Of a stretch of DNA of 64,000 nt, positions 29,868 through 40,852 are shown piece after piece. The translations under genes were made by a program, and so were the position numbers. The stretch spans positions 99,109,463-99,173,462 of the forward strand of contig CM043945.1 in assembly GCA_014529385.2 (NCBI GenBank), read 5' to 3'. The stretch is from Adiantum capillus-veneris. Taxonomy: Eukaryota; Streptophyta; Polypodiopsida; Polypodiales; Pteridaceae. A model generated the notes under the pieces. The model saw only the letters and a program-made list of their open reading frames with translations. It ran no database searches and had not been told where the DNA came from. Every line of letters begins with the position of its first letter. Position 1 is the stretch's first letter.

Positions 29868-30872
29868 TAGGTTTGAAAATCAAGCATTTCGACTAAGTTA
29901 GTTTGACCAAGTTAGGTGTTAGAGATCTTCTCTTAATACCATGGGGAATGTTTTCCTAATAATCAATGGTTATTTAGGTTCTTAATCCGATTTAGGCAGC
30001 ATTGTGTCAAATGTACTAGGTCTTTCTAGTGGGCTTAGTCCCTATTGATCTTTAGCTTAAGTATTATAAAGGGAGTTACTAATGTGATGAGCCTGGGGAG
30101 GGTAACAGTGTTATATGACCCCCCAAAGTTACAAAATTAAAATGCTGGAAATGAGCAAACAAACAAAAAAATCAAAGTGCCACAATGTAAAATCTTAAGC
30201 TGGAAAGAGAAATCTCAACTTGATTTAGTAATTCACTCACATGTATCGCCTATGGTACTAGAGCCCTAGAGGTTCCCAATGTGGGTGCTTTTCCATGAAA
30301 AGCAAAAAACCCAAGGCATACTAAATAAGCACACACATCAAAATTGAATCATTGTGAAAAGACTTTGGGGGGTCAAAGAAAAGGTAATCAGTCAGGCGAT
30401 GATTTCATGAGAAATTCCTTTTATCGTAGCTTAACTACAAGGTCTTCTACGTATAGCCTCTAGTCAGCCCTCGGACATGAAATACTTGGCTCTCGCGATT
30501 AAACAACTTAATTGACCAGAGAAAATTGAGAAGCTTACCAATGGTATCAATAGTCGATCTTTAGTGCCTTTCGATCGTTAAATTAGCGACCCCAAACTTG
30601 TTTCGGTTTTTACCTTTACAATTGTTTATACGTTTGATTATATTCTAATTTAATGTTTATTGCTAACAAATGTTTTAAAAAATTCTGTTACCAATCAATT
30701 TGTCTAACTACAACTGCATATGCTTTTTAATTGTATATAAGAATGCAATTACTGTGCCAATGTTGTTTGATTTTGCAGTGACTGAACAAGGCTAAGGACA
30801 TTCATCTCAAATGCTCTTCCAGCTCGATGAACGAGATTCAACTCAATAGCCTCCGAGGACGCAATCTACATC
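29868..30872 (+). other. B1 3' non-coding region, second part
   Basis: About 1 kb between element C and the B1 polypurine tract. No coding frame or RNA gene seen on either strand. Confidence 0.5.
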
Positions 30873-30885
30873 AGGAAGGGGGGCA
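30873..30885 (+). other. B1 polypurine tract
   Basis: AGGAAGGGGGG followed by CA, directly before the LTR start TGTTAACCC. Confidence 0.85.
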
Positions 30886-31463
30886 TGTTAACCCTCACGA
30901 CTCACGGACACCCTATCACCTACGACAGACGCCGTATTATTTATTTGGTAGAGTCAGGGACTGGGCTTGTCAGTCCAATAGGAAAAGGGTAAGACTAATC
31001 GCCAATGAGAGGCGCACTCTAAGTGGAACATTCAAGGGTTAGTTGGCTAAGCATGGGCGCCCAAGTGCGAATGGGGTGAGCTCATATAAAAGTCACCTAA
31101 ACCTAAAAATCATTCATTCTTTCATTGTGCAATTGAAGAGTGCTCTTGCTCCATCTCCATCTTCTTCTTCTTCATCTCCTTGTGTGTGTTTGTTTATGCG
31201 TGAGAGAGAGAGAGAGAGTGTGTGTGATCGAGCATTGCGGCGACGGCACGACGGAGGTGAAGCGGTTCAGCGCAGCGCAGCGGCGGCTCCTTCTTCTTAG
31301 TGGCAAGGAATCCTCCACGAAGGCGAGCGTAGGGCAGTGAGTGACACACCCTTGCTCTCCTGAGCTTGCTAGATTAGTCTAGTTGTGTGCTTGGAGCCAT
31401 TTGTGGCTCACAGACAGTGTATCAACAAGTTCCTTGCATTGACACGTGCGACAGACGTGCACA
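30886..31463 (+). repeat. B1 3' LTR
   Basis: 578 bp, TGTTAACCC...GTGCACA, matching the 584-bp B2 5' LTR (45462-46045). A TATAAAA box lies at 31085-31091, followed by a GA/GT-rich leader. Confidence 0.92.
31085..31091 (+). promoter_or_regulatory. Probable TATA box of the B LTR
   Basis: TATAAAA in CTCATATAAAAGTC. The same sequence is kept in the B2 LTR near 45660. Confidence 0.5.
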
Positions 31464-31829
31464 CACCTCTTTAAATATAAGAAGGAAGGCCACCATCACT
31501 CATGGCATGTAGCGTGTAGAGAGTATTGATAGAGCGAGCTCCTCCTGGGGACCTGAGAATGAGTAGCCGCTTGTACTGTGGTCAAGCATAGCATAGCCAC
31601 CATTGCGCCTCACGATAGGGTTAGTGAGACCAGTAAGTAAATTTTAACCATGTTTTTTTGCCAGCTAAGGGTTTTGCAACAATCATAACTTTATAAGGGT
31701 TCTATCCCCCACAGTGGATACCCATTCAGTGTAACTAGAAAAAGTGTAGGCTATATAAAGCCAGAATGTCAACATTTTATGGTTAAGTATAGCTTTTGTA
31801 ATATGCTGAAAACCTGAAGGCAAGTAACA

Positions 31830-31831
<2 letters not shown>
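31464..31831 (-). repeat. 3' tail of the Penelope-like element, copy 1
   Basis: This non-coding block is repeated at about 59705-60081, with roughly 85-90% identity by eye, and both copies end at a GT run. On the minus strand it lies downstream of the RT fragment. B1 is inserted at its far end, within sequence that continues in the second copy. Confidence 0.75.

Positions 31832-31914
<83 letters not shown>
31832..31914. repeat. (GT)n microsatellite in the PLE tail
   Basis: 83-nt GT run at the same place in the PLE tail as the shorter run at 60082-60133. Confidence 0.98.
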
Positions 31915-31915
<1 letters not shown>

Positions 31916-32887
31916 CCGCCCTGTCCCAGCGGGCACCAAACACAATGGGTCGATAGTAGGCCCATTACAAATGGGTGATGAGAATATCATGATTAAAGTG
32001 TAACCCAGGCCAGTCATGTTAAGTGATAGTAGAATTTTATCAATTATGTCGTATCTATTGGAGCCATTAAGGCAATGCTTTTTTATAATTAACTTAATAT
32101 CTTCCCAAGCAAGGAGGTAGTTGGAAGAAGAGTAGATAATTAAGTAAAGCAGGCTGATACAAGTGCTAAGAGCCACTTTGTGGAGCCTATTACTGTTCCT
32201 TTTTATGAACTCAAAACGTGGAAGGTTTAGAAGATTTCTCTTCCATACAAATTTTCGGTCATACTCTTCAACATAGTGTATATGAAGAGAAATAGAAAAG
32301 TTAAGAAATTGTAATAAAGTGCAAAAAAATCCATTAGGTGTTGTAAACCCTTGCAAAGAAGTAGGTTCAATTTGTAAGCAGTTAGGATATATATGACCAA
32401 TTTCTTTTGAAAAAGCCTTATTGCCGGTGCTTAGTATGTCATCCATATACTTGAAAGTGTGTCTAAGCAGTGAAAGTTTATCACTTTTATCTCCCATGGC
32501 TCTGAGAAACCATTTGTACTCAAAGAAGGCAAGGTATATAGTACACATAAGTGGGGAGCAGGAGAACCCCATGGGGATGCCTAGGCTCTGGTTAAAACAT
32601 TGTCCTCCATAGAGAATGGTACAGTTATCAAGTAACCATGATATGTATAGACATAAATTCTCTTCATTGAAGTGTAAATGGTGGTATGACTATGTCTTTT
32701 TCAATCATCTAGGTTTTTTGGAAAGAGATATGTAGAAAAAACCCTTCTTCCTAGCATTAATAAAAGCTAGTTTGATCACCTTTGATACTACATCTTTAAG
32801 CCCAAGATCACCTTCTATGGGAATATTCTCATAACACTGAGTAATATCTGATGTAAAAAGATGGAAAAAAAATTTTAGGGAGGTGAA
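31915..32887 (-). pseudogene. Reverse transcriptase of a Penelope-like element (fragment)
   Basis: On the minus strand the RT motifs appear in order: motif A TSDITQCYENIP, motif B GIPMGFSCSPL, and motif C FKYMDDILS with both catalytic Asp residues. They are followed by an IYPNCLQI segment and an aromatic/basic stretch. The A motif and the short A-B-C spacing resemble the Penelope/telomerase branch of RTs rather than LTR or LINE RTs. The family call is from motif memory, and no GIY-YIG endonuclease was recognised. The frame has a stop between motifs A and B and is cut at 32888 by D1. The N-terminal part continues at 43965. Penelope-like elements are rare in plants. Confidence 0.6.
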
Positions 32888-33869
32888 GAGAAGGGCTCGG
32901 TGTTCTCAGAATTTCATTCTGAGGTCATCTCGGCCACCGTTCGGCTTCGACAAAGGTCTGCGTAGGCCATTTTCGACTACGTGGTCTCGTCGGGTGCAGA
33001 TCCGACTCTGCAAATTTGGGGTTTTCGGCCTACGACTGCAGGTGCTGAGGATATCGACACTCCTAGAGTGTTGATTTGTGGCTGTCTACACATCGAAGGA
33101 TGGCTCACAGTTCTTGGAGGCGTGTCACATACGACACGGGCGCATCTACACACAAACTGTAGGCGACATCCACTAGTTCATCAGGTAGCTTGTGTTTGCT
33201 GCCTGATATTCCAGATTTCATCCCGACATTGCAGGTACTTCCAGATGGGATGTATTGTCAGAGATGATGTATGTCTGTTGAGGGTTTGCTGGCTGTGAGT
33301 CACGCAGCAAACAACCGCCACAGCGGTTACAGCATACAGTGGGAAATTTGTGGATGTATGACTTTGTGGGAAGTCTATGTACTGTCAGATTTACTACAGC
33401 CTTTGTTGAGGGTCGAGTGAGGTTTTATTGAGCTACGGGATTCTCGAATGTTGAGATCCTTTTGGTGATACAGGTCTTGGAGCGATCCCTCGAGCACCCT
33501 TAGATAGGCAGCTAGGATGTATTGACTGTGAGTTAGACAGTTGGGATTGCATCTTTGCTTTACTGCCGTTGAGGCATTGTCACAGTTTATGCTTAGAGGA
33601 CAGTGACAGGACAGTCAGAGACAGTACAGGTGCAGGACAGGTTTACCCGCAGCTTACAATGTCAGAGAGACAGTGTTTTTTGAGCTATTTTTTTGGTCTG
33701 TTTTTTGAGTACACCAGAGCCATTTTACAAAGGAGACTCTGCCGAAATTTATGCAGAATCTGAAGCTTTCTTCGTTCATTTGACAGGTTGATATTGGTTC
33801 AGAGGTCAGTTTACAGGGGAAACTCTGCCGAATTTTTCCCAAGAAAGTAAACCACTGTGAAGCGTAGCT
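32888..33869 (+). other. D1 untranslated leader
   Basis: About 980 bp, closely matching the D2 leader (54627 to about 55600, minus). No coding frame is shared by the two copies, so it is read as 5' UTR. Confidence 0.7.
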
Positions 33870-35897
33870 ATGGCTGGATCACAGGACACTGCTCTTTACA
33901 ATATCAAGAAGCTGGATGGAACCAATTTCCCATTGTGGAAGAAGCAGATTTGGCACGTGTTGGTACAAAAGAAGCAGATAAAACCTATAAAGCTCAAGGG
34001 GATAAAACCAGAAGATATGGACGAAGATGAATGGAGCGAAATGGATGAATTGGCACTTTCTACCATTATGCTGACTTTGGTAGAAAGCGTTTACTTCAAT
34101 GTAGCAGACAAGATGTCGGCTTATCAAGCATGGTTAAAGTTGAGTGATCTTTATGAGAAGCAGAGTGCAGCTTCACAGGTATACTGGCTTAAGAATCTTG
34201 TTGACTTGAAGATGGAAAAAGGGACACCTATGTCCAATCATCTGAATGAATTCAACACAATCTACAGTCAGTTGTCAGCGCAAGGTGTCAAGTTTGATGA
34301 ACCTGCTAGAGCTATGTTCCTGTTGATCACATTGCCGGAAAGTTGGGACACTTTTCGCACAGCTTTGAGTAATTATGCACCTCCAGATGGTTTGAACATA
34401 GCAGGTGTAGAAGGAAGTCTGCTTACTGAAGAAACCAATAGAAAGACAATGGACAAAGGCAAAGGAACAGCCTTAGTTGTCAGGGGAAGGACCAAAGAAA
34501 AGTACAAAGGTGGAAAGAGGAATCAGTCTCGTAGCAAGTCCCACAGTGCTAAAGGCAAGAGTGACATAGAATGCTACCATTGTGGCAAGAAGGGTCACAT
34601 GAAAAGAGACTGCAGAGAATGGAAAGCAGAAAAAGGCAAAGAGAAATCTGAAGACCATGGTGAGAAGAACAAGTCCTCAGTGAAGATTCAAGAAATAAAT
34701 GTGACAAACACTGTTGCAGAGGATGACAGTCTAGTGTCAGGAGACATCTACTTCTTGAAGAATACAATGGACTCAATTCTTCTTACAGCATCTGATGGAA
34801 ATGCACTGAGTGACTGGATTATAGACTCAGGGGCATCACTTCATGTGTCTCCAAACAAGGAGTGGTTTACTTCTTATGTGACCACTAAAGATCATGTTCG
34901 GCTAGGCAATGGGCAGACATGTGAGATCTTAGGTGTTGGAGATGTTCAATTGAAGTTTCAGAATGGCTTTTCTTTCACGCTGAAGAATGTGAGACATGTT
35001 CTCGCAATTACAAAGAGCTTGATCAGCACAGGTTTACTTGATGATGCTGGCTACGTCACCATTTTTGGACAGAACATGTGGAAGATATCCAAGGGTTCTA
35101 TGACAGTAGCACATGGAGTAAAGTCTGGAGGACTTTACATGATTTATGTATCAAATGTCTCTAAAAATGTAATCAATGTAACCGAGCAGCCGAACGTTTC
35201 TTTGTGGCATAGCCGGTTAGGACATATGTCCAAGAAGGGAATGGAAATCTTGTCTCGTTCTGGTTGTTTGCCTTGCCTTTCATCTAATGATTTTGAATTC
35301 TGTGAACATTGTCTGTATGGTAAGCAAACACAGCAGCCACATAAGCATAGAAGCAGTAGAAGAGATACACAGTTGGCACTTGTTCACAGTGATTTGTGTG
35401 GACCTATGCCTAACCTATCTCTAGGGGGAGCTTCTTACTTTATGACATTTATAGATGATTACTCAAGGAAAGTATGGGTTTACTTTCTCAAGCACAAGGA
35501 TGAAGCGTTTAGTGTTTTCAAAACGTTTGTGACACTTGTGGAGAATCAGAGTGGCAAGAAGCTTAAATGCTTACGCACTGACAATGGTGCAGAGTATGTT
35601 TCAAAGGCCTTTCAGGACTTTTGTGAGTCAAAAGGTATAAAACGTGAACTTAATGCTCCTTACAATCCTCCTCAAAATGGTGTTGTTGAGAGGATGAATA
35701 GGACCATACAAGAGAAGGTCAGAAGTATGTTGTCTAATGCACAGCTGCCAAATGGGTTTTGGGCTGAAGCTGTATCAACAGTTGTTCATCTTGTAAATAG
35801 ATCTCCTAGCAAGGTTTTGCAGAAGGATTCAGTGCCAGAGATGGTATGGTCAGGCAAAATGCCCTCATACAAGTATCTCAAAGTCTTTTGGCTGTGA
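33870..35897 (+). pseudogene. D1 gag-protease-integrase
   Basis: 675 codons from an ATG at 33870. Gag (about residues 1-210) contains the copia-type LWKKQIW and WLKLSDLYEKQS segments. A zinc knuckle CYHCGKKGHMKRDC is at about 232-245. The protease has an intact IIDSGASLHV (about 318). The integrase has HSRLGHMS and CEHCLYGKQ (zinc binding) and the acids in HSDLCGP, RTDNGAEY and NGVVERMNR. The frame ends early at 35897. An extra T in a TTTT run (about 35886), against TTT in D2, shifts the frame, and the downstream protein continues in the next frame. Confidence 0.85.
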
Positions 35898-37065
35898 GGC
35901 ATATACTCACGTTCCAAAGGAATTTAGGAACAAACTTGAGCCAAAGAGTAGAAACTGCATCTTTCTAGGCTATGGTAATTCTGGTGAGATGGGGTACAGA
36001 CTTTGGGATCCCGAATCCAGAAAGGTTGTCCGCAGAAATGATGTTCACTTTAATGAATCCAAATATCATTCTAAACCAGAGAGGGTTGAGGAGATTAGAA
36101 GAGTTGTCTTCCAAGAAGATGTACCTGCACGTGCAAGACAAAATGTCGGGGCTCAAGAGGAGCAAGGACAGGATAGAGTGGAACCACAGGTTGTGGCTGA
36201 GCCTGAGCCACCTATTGTGCGTAGATCTGGACATGTCACGCAACCTCCTGATAGGTTTGTTCCATCTATGAATTATGTCATTTTGACTGATTGCAATGAC
36301 TCTTCATGTTACAAGGAAGCAGTGCAAATGAAGGACTCCGGGAATTGGCAATTGGCCATGCAGTCAGAGATGACAGCTGTGCATAAAAACCAGACATGGA
36401 AGCTAGTTAAATTACCACGGGGCAAAAAGGCTCTACCTTGTAAATGGGTTTACAGGTATAAGATCACCGCTCATGATAGTCAGCCAAAGTACAAAGCAAG
36501 GCTTGTTGCCAAGGGCTTTAAGCAAGAACAAGGCATTGACTTTGAGGAAGTCTTCTCTCCGGTGGTCAAGATGACTACATTGAGATGCTTTCTTGCATTG
36601 GTTGCCATATTAGATTTGGTGTTGCACCAAATGGATGTCAAGACAGCGTTCTTGCATGGTGATTTAGATGTGGAAATTTACATGCAGCAGCCAGAAGGGT
36701 TTGTTGAGAAAGGCAAGGAAGATTGGGTATGCTAGTTGTTAAAGAGTCTTTATGGCTTAAAACAATCACCGAGGGCATGGTACCATAAATTCCACAAGTT
36801 TATGCTTTCTCAAGGCTACAAACGTAGTGAGTTCGATCACTGTCTATATACAAATAAGGCTAAGGATGGCAGTTGGCTGATCCTTATTTTGTATGTGGAT
36901 GACATGTTGATTGCTGGCAAGCACTTGGAAGAAATTTCAGCTTTGAAGTCAAAGATGGCAAAATCGTTTGACATGAAAGACATGGGTGAGGCAAGTCATA
37001 TACTTGGTATGCGCATTGAGAGAGACAGATCAAAGAAGTTGATTTTGTTATCTCAAACAGAGTAT
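35898..37065 (+). pseudogene. D1 reverse transcriptase, first part
   Basis: This continues the integrase C-terminus and RT after the +1 shift. It contains HQMDVKTAFLHGDL and the intact catalytic box LYVDDMLIAG. A TAG at 36733-36735 replaces CAG (Gln in D2), a C-to-T change. The frame stops at 37065, where a 2.66-kb sequence is inserted, and resumes at about 39723. Confidence 0.85.
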
Positions 37066-38860
37066 TGATAGCCGTTTTTCGGCTCTCCATAATTGCCATA
37101 GTAAGTTACTCCAGCCTACCAAATTCACCCAAAGGCTATGGCTATCCCTACCATTTCACTGTACATAGGCGTGTGTGAGTTAGGGGGCTTTTCCCATATC
37201 TTCTTAAAAACCCTCAGCTAGCTAGTCACTGGGCTAGTTGAGCCAAAAAAATAAAAAAAATAAAAAAATAAAAGTATATTATGGCCTCTTTGTGTGTAAA
37301 TATTTCATTGTATATATGGCCTAAATATAGGGATTTTTTATAATTATTTTGGTATTTTAATATTTCTACTTAGGTGTGTGTTTTATTAAACCTATGTACA
37401 CCTTCTTTCATCCTCTTACACCATAATTATATTTTTTGCCAATATGTACATACTCTAACCTCATATTTTTCCTTTATACAAATCACTCCCACATTTTCAC
37501 CCTCACCCTCGTGAAAACAAAAAATTGATTTCTACTCAGTGGTTATGTTTATTATATTATTTACTTGCATACCTTTTCCTCTTTCACCCAAAATAATTCA
37601 AGGAGGTACCATATCATATGATTCCAATATCTTTCCATATCCATAACTCCTCCATATTTTTATTATTATTTTTACTCATTATTCTAACACCATGTGCTCA
37701 TTGAGCTAAAGTCCCTGAATAGTCCATACACTAGTCCCACCATGTATATATTTCTTTATTCACCAATAATCCTCCTCCATGCATGGGTCAAGGGCAACTT
37801 GGATGCTTTGTATTATAATATGACAAAGGAGGGGCTCACTCTTGGATGCATTGTACAAATTCAACAAAGGAGGGGGCCACTAAAAGACTTTTGCAGGCAT
37901 TAAAACAGGCTTTTTGGTGAGAACTTACCTATCTCCACTTTGAATTTGGAGCGGTGGTCAAAAGAGAAAATGTAGCCCACGCTCTGAATAATCACCTCAA
38001 ATTTTTTCATGATTTTTGGAGCTACCAGCGGTGAGCTATGATTTTTTGAGTGGACCCCAGTCTGGCCACTTTTCTCACAAGTAGCCCTTAGTCTTCTCTC
38101 ACCCTTCCACACACCTACTCACTCTTACACATCCCTCCCTCTCCTTCCCTCACTCAAACCTGCAATTTCCATGGCTTCTCCCACCCTCTTCACCATTACC
38201 CTTCTCTCTCATCCCTATAGTTCTTTTATGAACCTCTACATACATACACCCTCTCCGTGTCTCTCTCTATTGCTTCTTTGTTACAATTTCATTTACCTCT
38301 CCTAAAAATATCTAAAATTCAGCATCTTAACCATGATAACTTCTGCAAATTGAGGATTTTTCATCAACAAATCCTCTTTTTATCGTGGTGGTCAACCGTG
38401 GCGGCGGCGTAAAGAAGCGAAGAAGAAGAAGAAGACCAGCGGTCATTTTTTCCACAATCTACACAAGGGTGAGTTCAAGCTTCTTCAAAGCTTCACCATC
38501 TCAATGATTCTCTTTTAATTCACCCCTCTTCCTTCATCAAATCAACTCATCCTACCCATTGTAAATGTATCACTAACAATTCTAGTGATTATTACCACTA
38601 ACAACTAACTTCTCTTGTAAAAATGCACCCACACTATCAACATATGGAGTAGGCAACCGCACAAGGAAACCAAATTCACTCACTCCCATGGAAGTTTCTC
38701 TCCTTTCACCACATCAATAATTCTCTTACTTGAGCCCACATCCATGTGACTCAAGAGAAAAGAGAGACCAATTCTCATTTGAAATTCATAAAAATTCATA
38801 ATCCTTGATCTTTCCTAATAAAATTGATTAGGCTTAATCCTAATCAAGGCTTCTAAAACC

Positions 38861-38868
38861 TATAAATA
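38861..38868 (+). promoter_or_regulatory. TATA-like box in the D1 insertion
   Basis: TATAAATA in an AT-poor context, consistent with an LTR promoter. Position and sequence are the only support. Confidence 0.4.
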
Positions 38869-39366
38869 GAACCCATTCCTCCTTGTAAAAGACATCACGA
38901 TACCATTGCACACTAGATTGAGCGTACCACACGCCAGCTCTATCTTGGTTGTAAAGAGAGAGTAAGCTTTCTATACACCATCACCTTGGTGCATAGAAAA
39001 GCTTGAGCTAGTTTGAGTGAGTGCGAGTAGAAGATATTCTTCCTACCATTGTTGTATCTACCCCAACATCAATGAATTGGTAGTTTTGGGTGCAATTCAT
39101 GTCCAAAGGCTCACGCTTCTCCTCCAATTTGGCTTGGCAAACTCATTCAGCTTCATAAGGTGACTTGTTTCATTGAAGGTTGTTGTTTTGTTGCTTGTGA
39201 TTCATTGGCTATTGTTTGGCTACCATTGTAAGAGGGTGGATGGTGAGAGGGCTCCCATAACCCTAAGACAATGTGCTAGTGCTGCTATAACCAAATCTTG
39301 TCACTTGATTCCGCAAGCTCTAAGTTCCTTTTTGTGCAAAATATAAAGTTGAAGCTAAGTTGTACA

Positions 39367-39370
<4 letters not shown>

Positions 39371-39461
<91 letters not shown>
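39371..39461. repeat. (CT)n microsatellite in the D1 insertion
   Basis: 91-nt uninterrupted CT run. Confidence 0.98.
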
Positions 39462-39464
<3 letters not shown>

Positions 39465-39722
39465 GTTTAGTGTGTGAGAGTGTTCCATTGGTGTTAGGGT
39501 TAGTGTAAATTCCTTGCTTGTTTGTGGGTTGCTCTAACGATTCTCCTCTTTTGCGTCCTAATTTTCTCTTAAACTAGGTGGTGCCCCTTGTGTAGTTGGG
39601 ATTTGGCTGTGGGTTTGTTGTTTTGGTTTGTGTTGTGTTGTGCCCCAACCCCATTGAGCAACACGGGAGCCTTGAAGGGTGTCTAGAGGTTGCTCTTCTT
39701 GTTGCCCGCCCCGGACCACCTC

Positions 39723-40513
39723 AGTATATTGAAAAGGTTTTGCAACGTTTCAATATGGAGAAGGGAAAGGCATTGAGTGTTCCATTGCCACCATATGTGA
39801 AACTTAGCAAACAAGATTGTCCTGTGTCTGAGGAAGAACAGGCTAAAATGGATAAGATTCCATATGCGTCTGCAGTGGGTAGTTGGATGTATGCAATGAT
39901 TTCTACTCGCCCAGACATTGCATTTGCAGTGGGAGTAGTAAGTCGATACATGTCAAACCCAGGCAATAAACATTGGGAGGCAGTGAAAGGAATATTGAAA
40001 TACCTGAAAGCTACAAAGAGTATGCGTATATGCTATGGGAGTCAGGAGCTAAGTGTAAAGGGTTTTACAGACTCAGATTATGCAGGTGACTTATACAACC
40101 GAAGGTCTACGTCAGGGTATGTCTTTACATTGGCTGGTGGAGCAGTATCATGGCGTTCTAGATTACAAGATTGTGTTACTCAGTCTACTACACAGGCTGA
40201 ATATGTTGCAGCATCAGAGGCATGCAAAGAATCAATTTGGCTTAATCGACTAGTAATAGATTTGGGAATCAAAGAAGAGATGCATGTGTTATATTGTGAT
40301 AGTCAAAGTGCTATACAATTGGCTCGCAATCCAGTTTATCACTCAAAGACAAAGCATGTGGATGTGAAGTGTCATTTCATCAGGGAAATGCTCGAGGATA
40401 AGCAACTTCAGCTTGTCAAATTTCACACCACAGAAAATCCTGTTGATCTACTTACAAAAGGACTTCCCTCAGAGAGCTTTGCGCATTTTCGCAAGCAGTT
40501 AGGTGTAGGGTAG
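39723..40513 (+). pseudogene. D1 RT C-terminus and RNase H
   Basis: This resumes D1 pol after the insertion (QYIEKVLQRFNMEKGK). It has the copia RNase H motifs FTDSDYAGD, QSTTQAEYVAASEA and YCDSQSAIQLARNP, and ends at a TAG at 40511-40513. The frame runs open into the inserted sequence upstream only by chance. It is very similar to D2 50648-51421. Confidence 0.85.
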
Positions 40514-40566
40514 TACATTACTTCTCTACATCTCTTGTATATTAGCTTGTATAGTAGCTTCTCTCA

Positions 40567-40602
40567 CACTTAAAGTACCACATTGGACTTTAAGTGGGAG
40601 GT
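40567..40602 (+). other. Hairpin and polypurine tract before the D1 3' LTR
   Basis: CACTTAAAGT (40567-40576) pairs perfectly with ACTTTAAGTG (40587-40596) over a 10-nt loop, followed by GGAGGT against the LTR. The same arrangement is at 50559-50594 in D2, and a variant lies before the E LTR. Confidence 0.75.
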
Positions 40603-40667
40603 TGTTGGGGTATAAAGCCCAATGTGGTCGCCCAGGTAAGTGGGCGGGCTGCCAGGTATGTACACAT
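40603..40667 (+). repeat. D1 3' LTR, left part
   Basis: TGTTGGGGTATAAAG... up to the CACAT target site of element E. The rest is at 43836-43964. Confidence 0.9.
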
Positions 40668-40850
40668 TGTTGGGATCGGAGAGCACACACACAGAGAGCC
40701 AGCACGAAGAAGGAGATAGACGCATGTGTGGCGGGGCGGTACTCACACTACAATGTGTAGTTATGAGTATAGTTATTATGAATGAGTAAATGAATGGCTG
40801 TACATGGGCGGCTGAACAACGGGCAGTCGGGCACACGGGCCTTTAACCCA
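40668..40850 (-). repeat. Element E left LTR, inverted
   Basis: Reverse complement of the 3' LTR with about three differences. Outer end TGTTGGGATC, inner end TTTAACCCA, then coding sequence. Confidence 0.92.
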
Positions 40851-40852
40851 CT

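Larger units (their letters stand above)
1..31463 (+). mobile_element. Element B1: gag-type non-autonomous Ty3/gypsy LTR retrotransposon, 5' end outside window
   Basis: The left end lies before the window. The right end is the 578-bp LTR at 30886-31463. The body runs 1-1034, 19822-24614 and 29863-30885, interrupted by element A and element C. It aligns along its coding part with B2 (45462-56199), which shows the missing 5' LTR and the tRNA-Asp primer site. What can be read is Gag, zinc knuckles, a retropepsin-like domain and W-[IV]-P-K repeats, with no trace of reverse transcriptase, RNase H or integrase. Non-autonomous plant LTR elements carrying only gag are known (TR-GAG type). Assignment to the gypsy side rests on the knuckle and protease similarity to element A. 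The frame has several stops and shifts, so this copy is dead. Confidence 0.8.
37066..39722. mobile_element. 2.66-kb insertion in D1, probable solo LTR
   Basis: Comparison with D2 shows an uninterrupted site here. AGTAT lies on both sides (37061-37065 and 39723-39727). The insert starts TGATAG and ends either CACCTC with a 5-bp duplication or CCTCA with a 4-bp one. It has no coding frame of note and no primer site or polypurine tract. It does have a TATAAATAG box (38861-38869) about two-thirds along and a 91-nt CT run (39371-39461). This fits a large solo LTR in plus orientation. A different non-autonomous element cannot be excluded. AGCCG-TTTTT-CGGCT near its left end forms a small hairpin. 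Confidence 0.6.

Noticed and set aside
37066-39722. Helitron or Mutator-type transposon in D1
   Set aside because: No TC start with CTRR end, no terminal inverted repeats and no 9-bp duplication. The 4-5-bp duplication and TG start fit an LTR better.
39596-39722. N-terminal extension fused to the D1 RNase H frame
   Set aside because: Chance open frame in the inserted sequence. D2 shows the true upstream RT coding.
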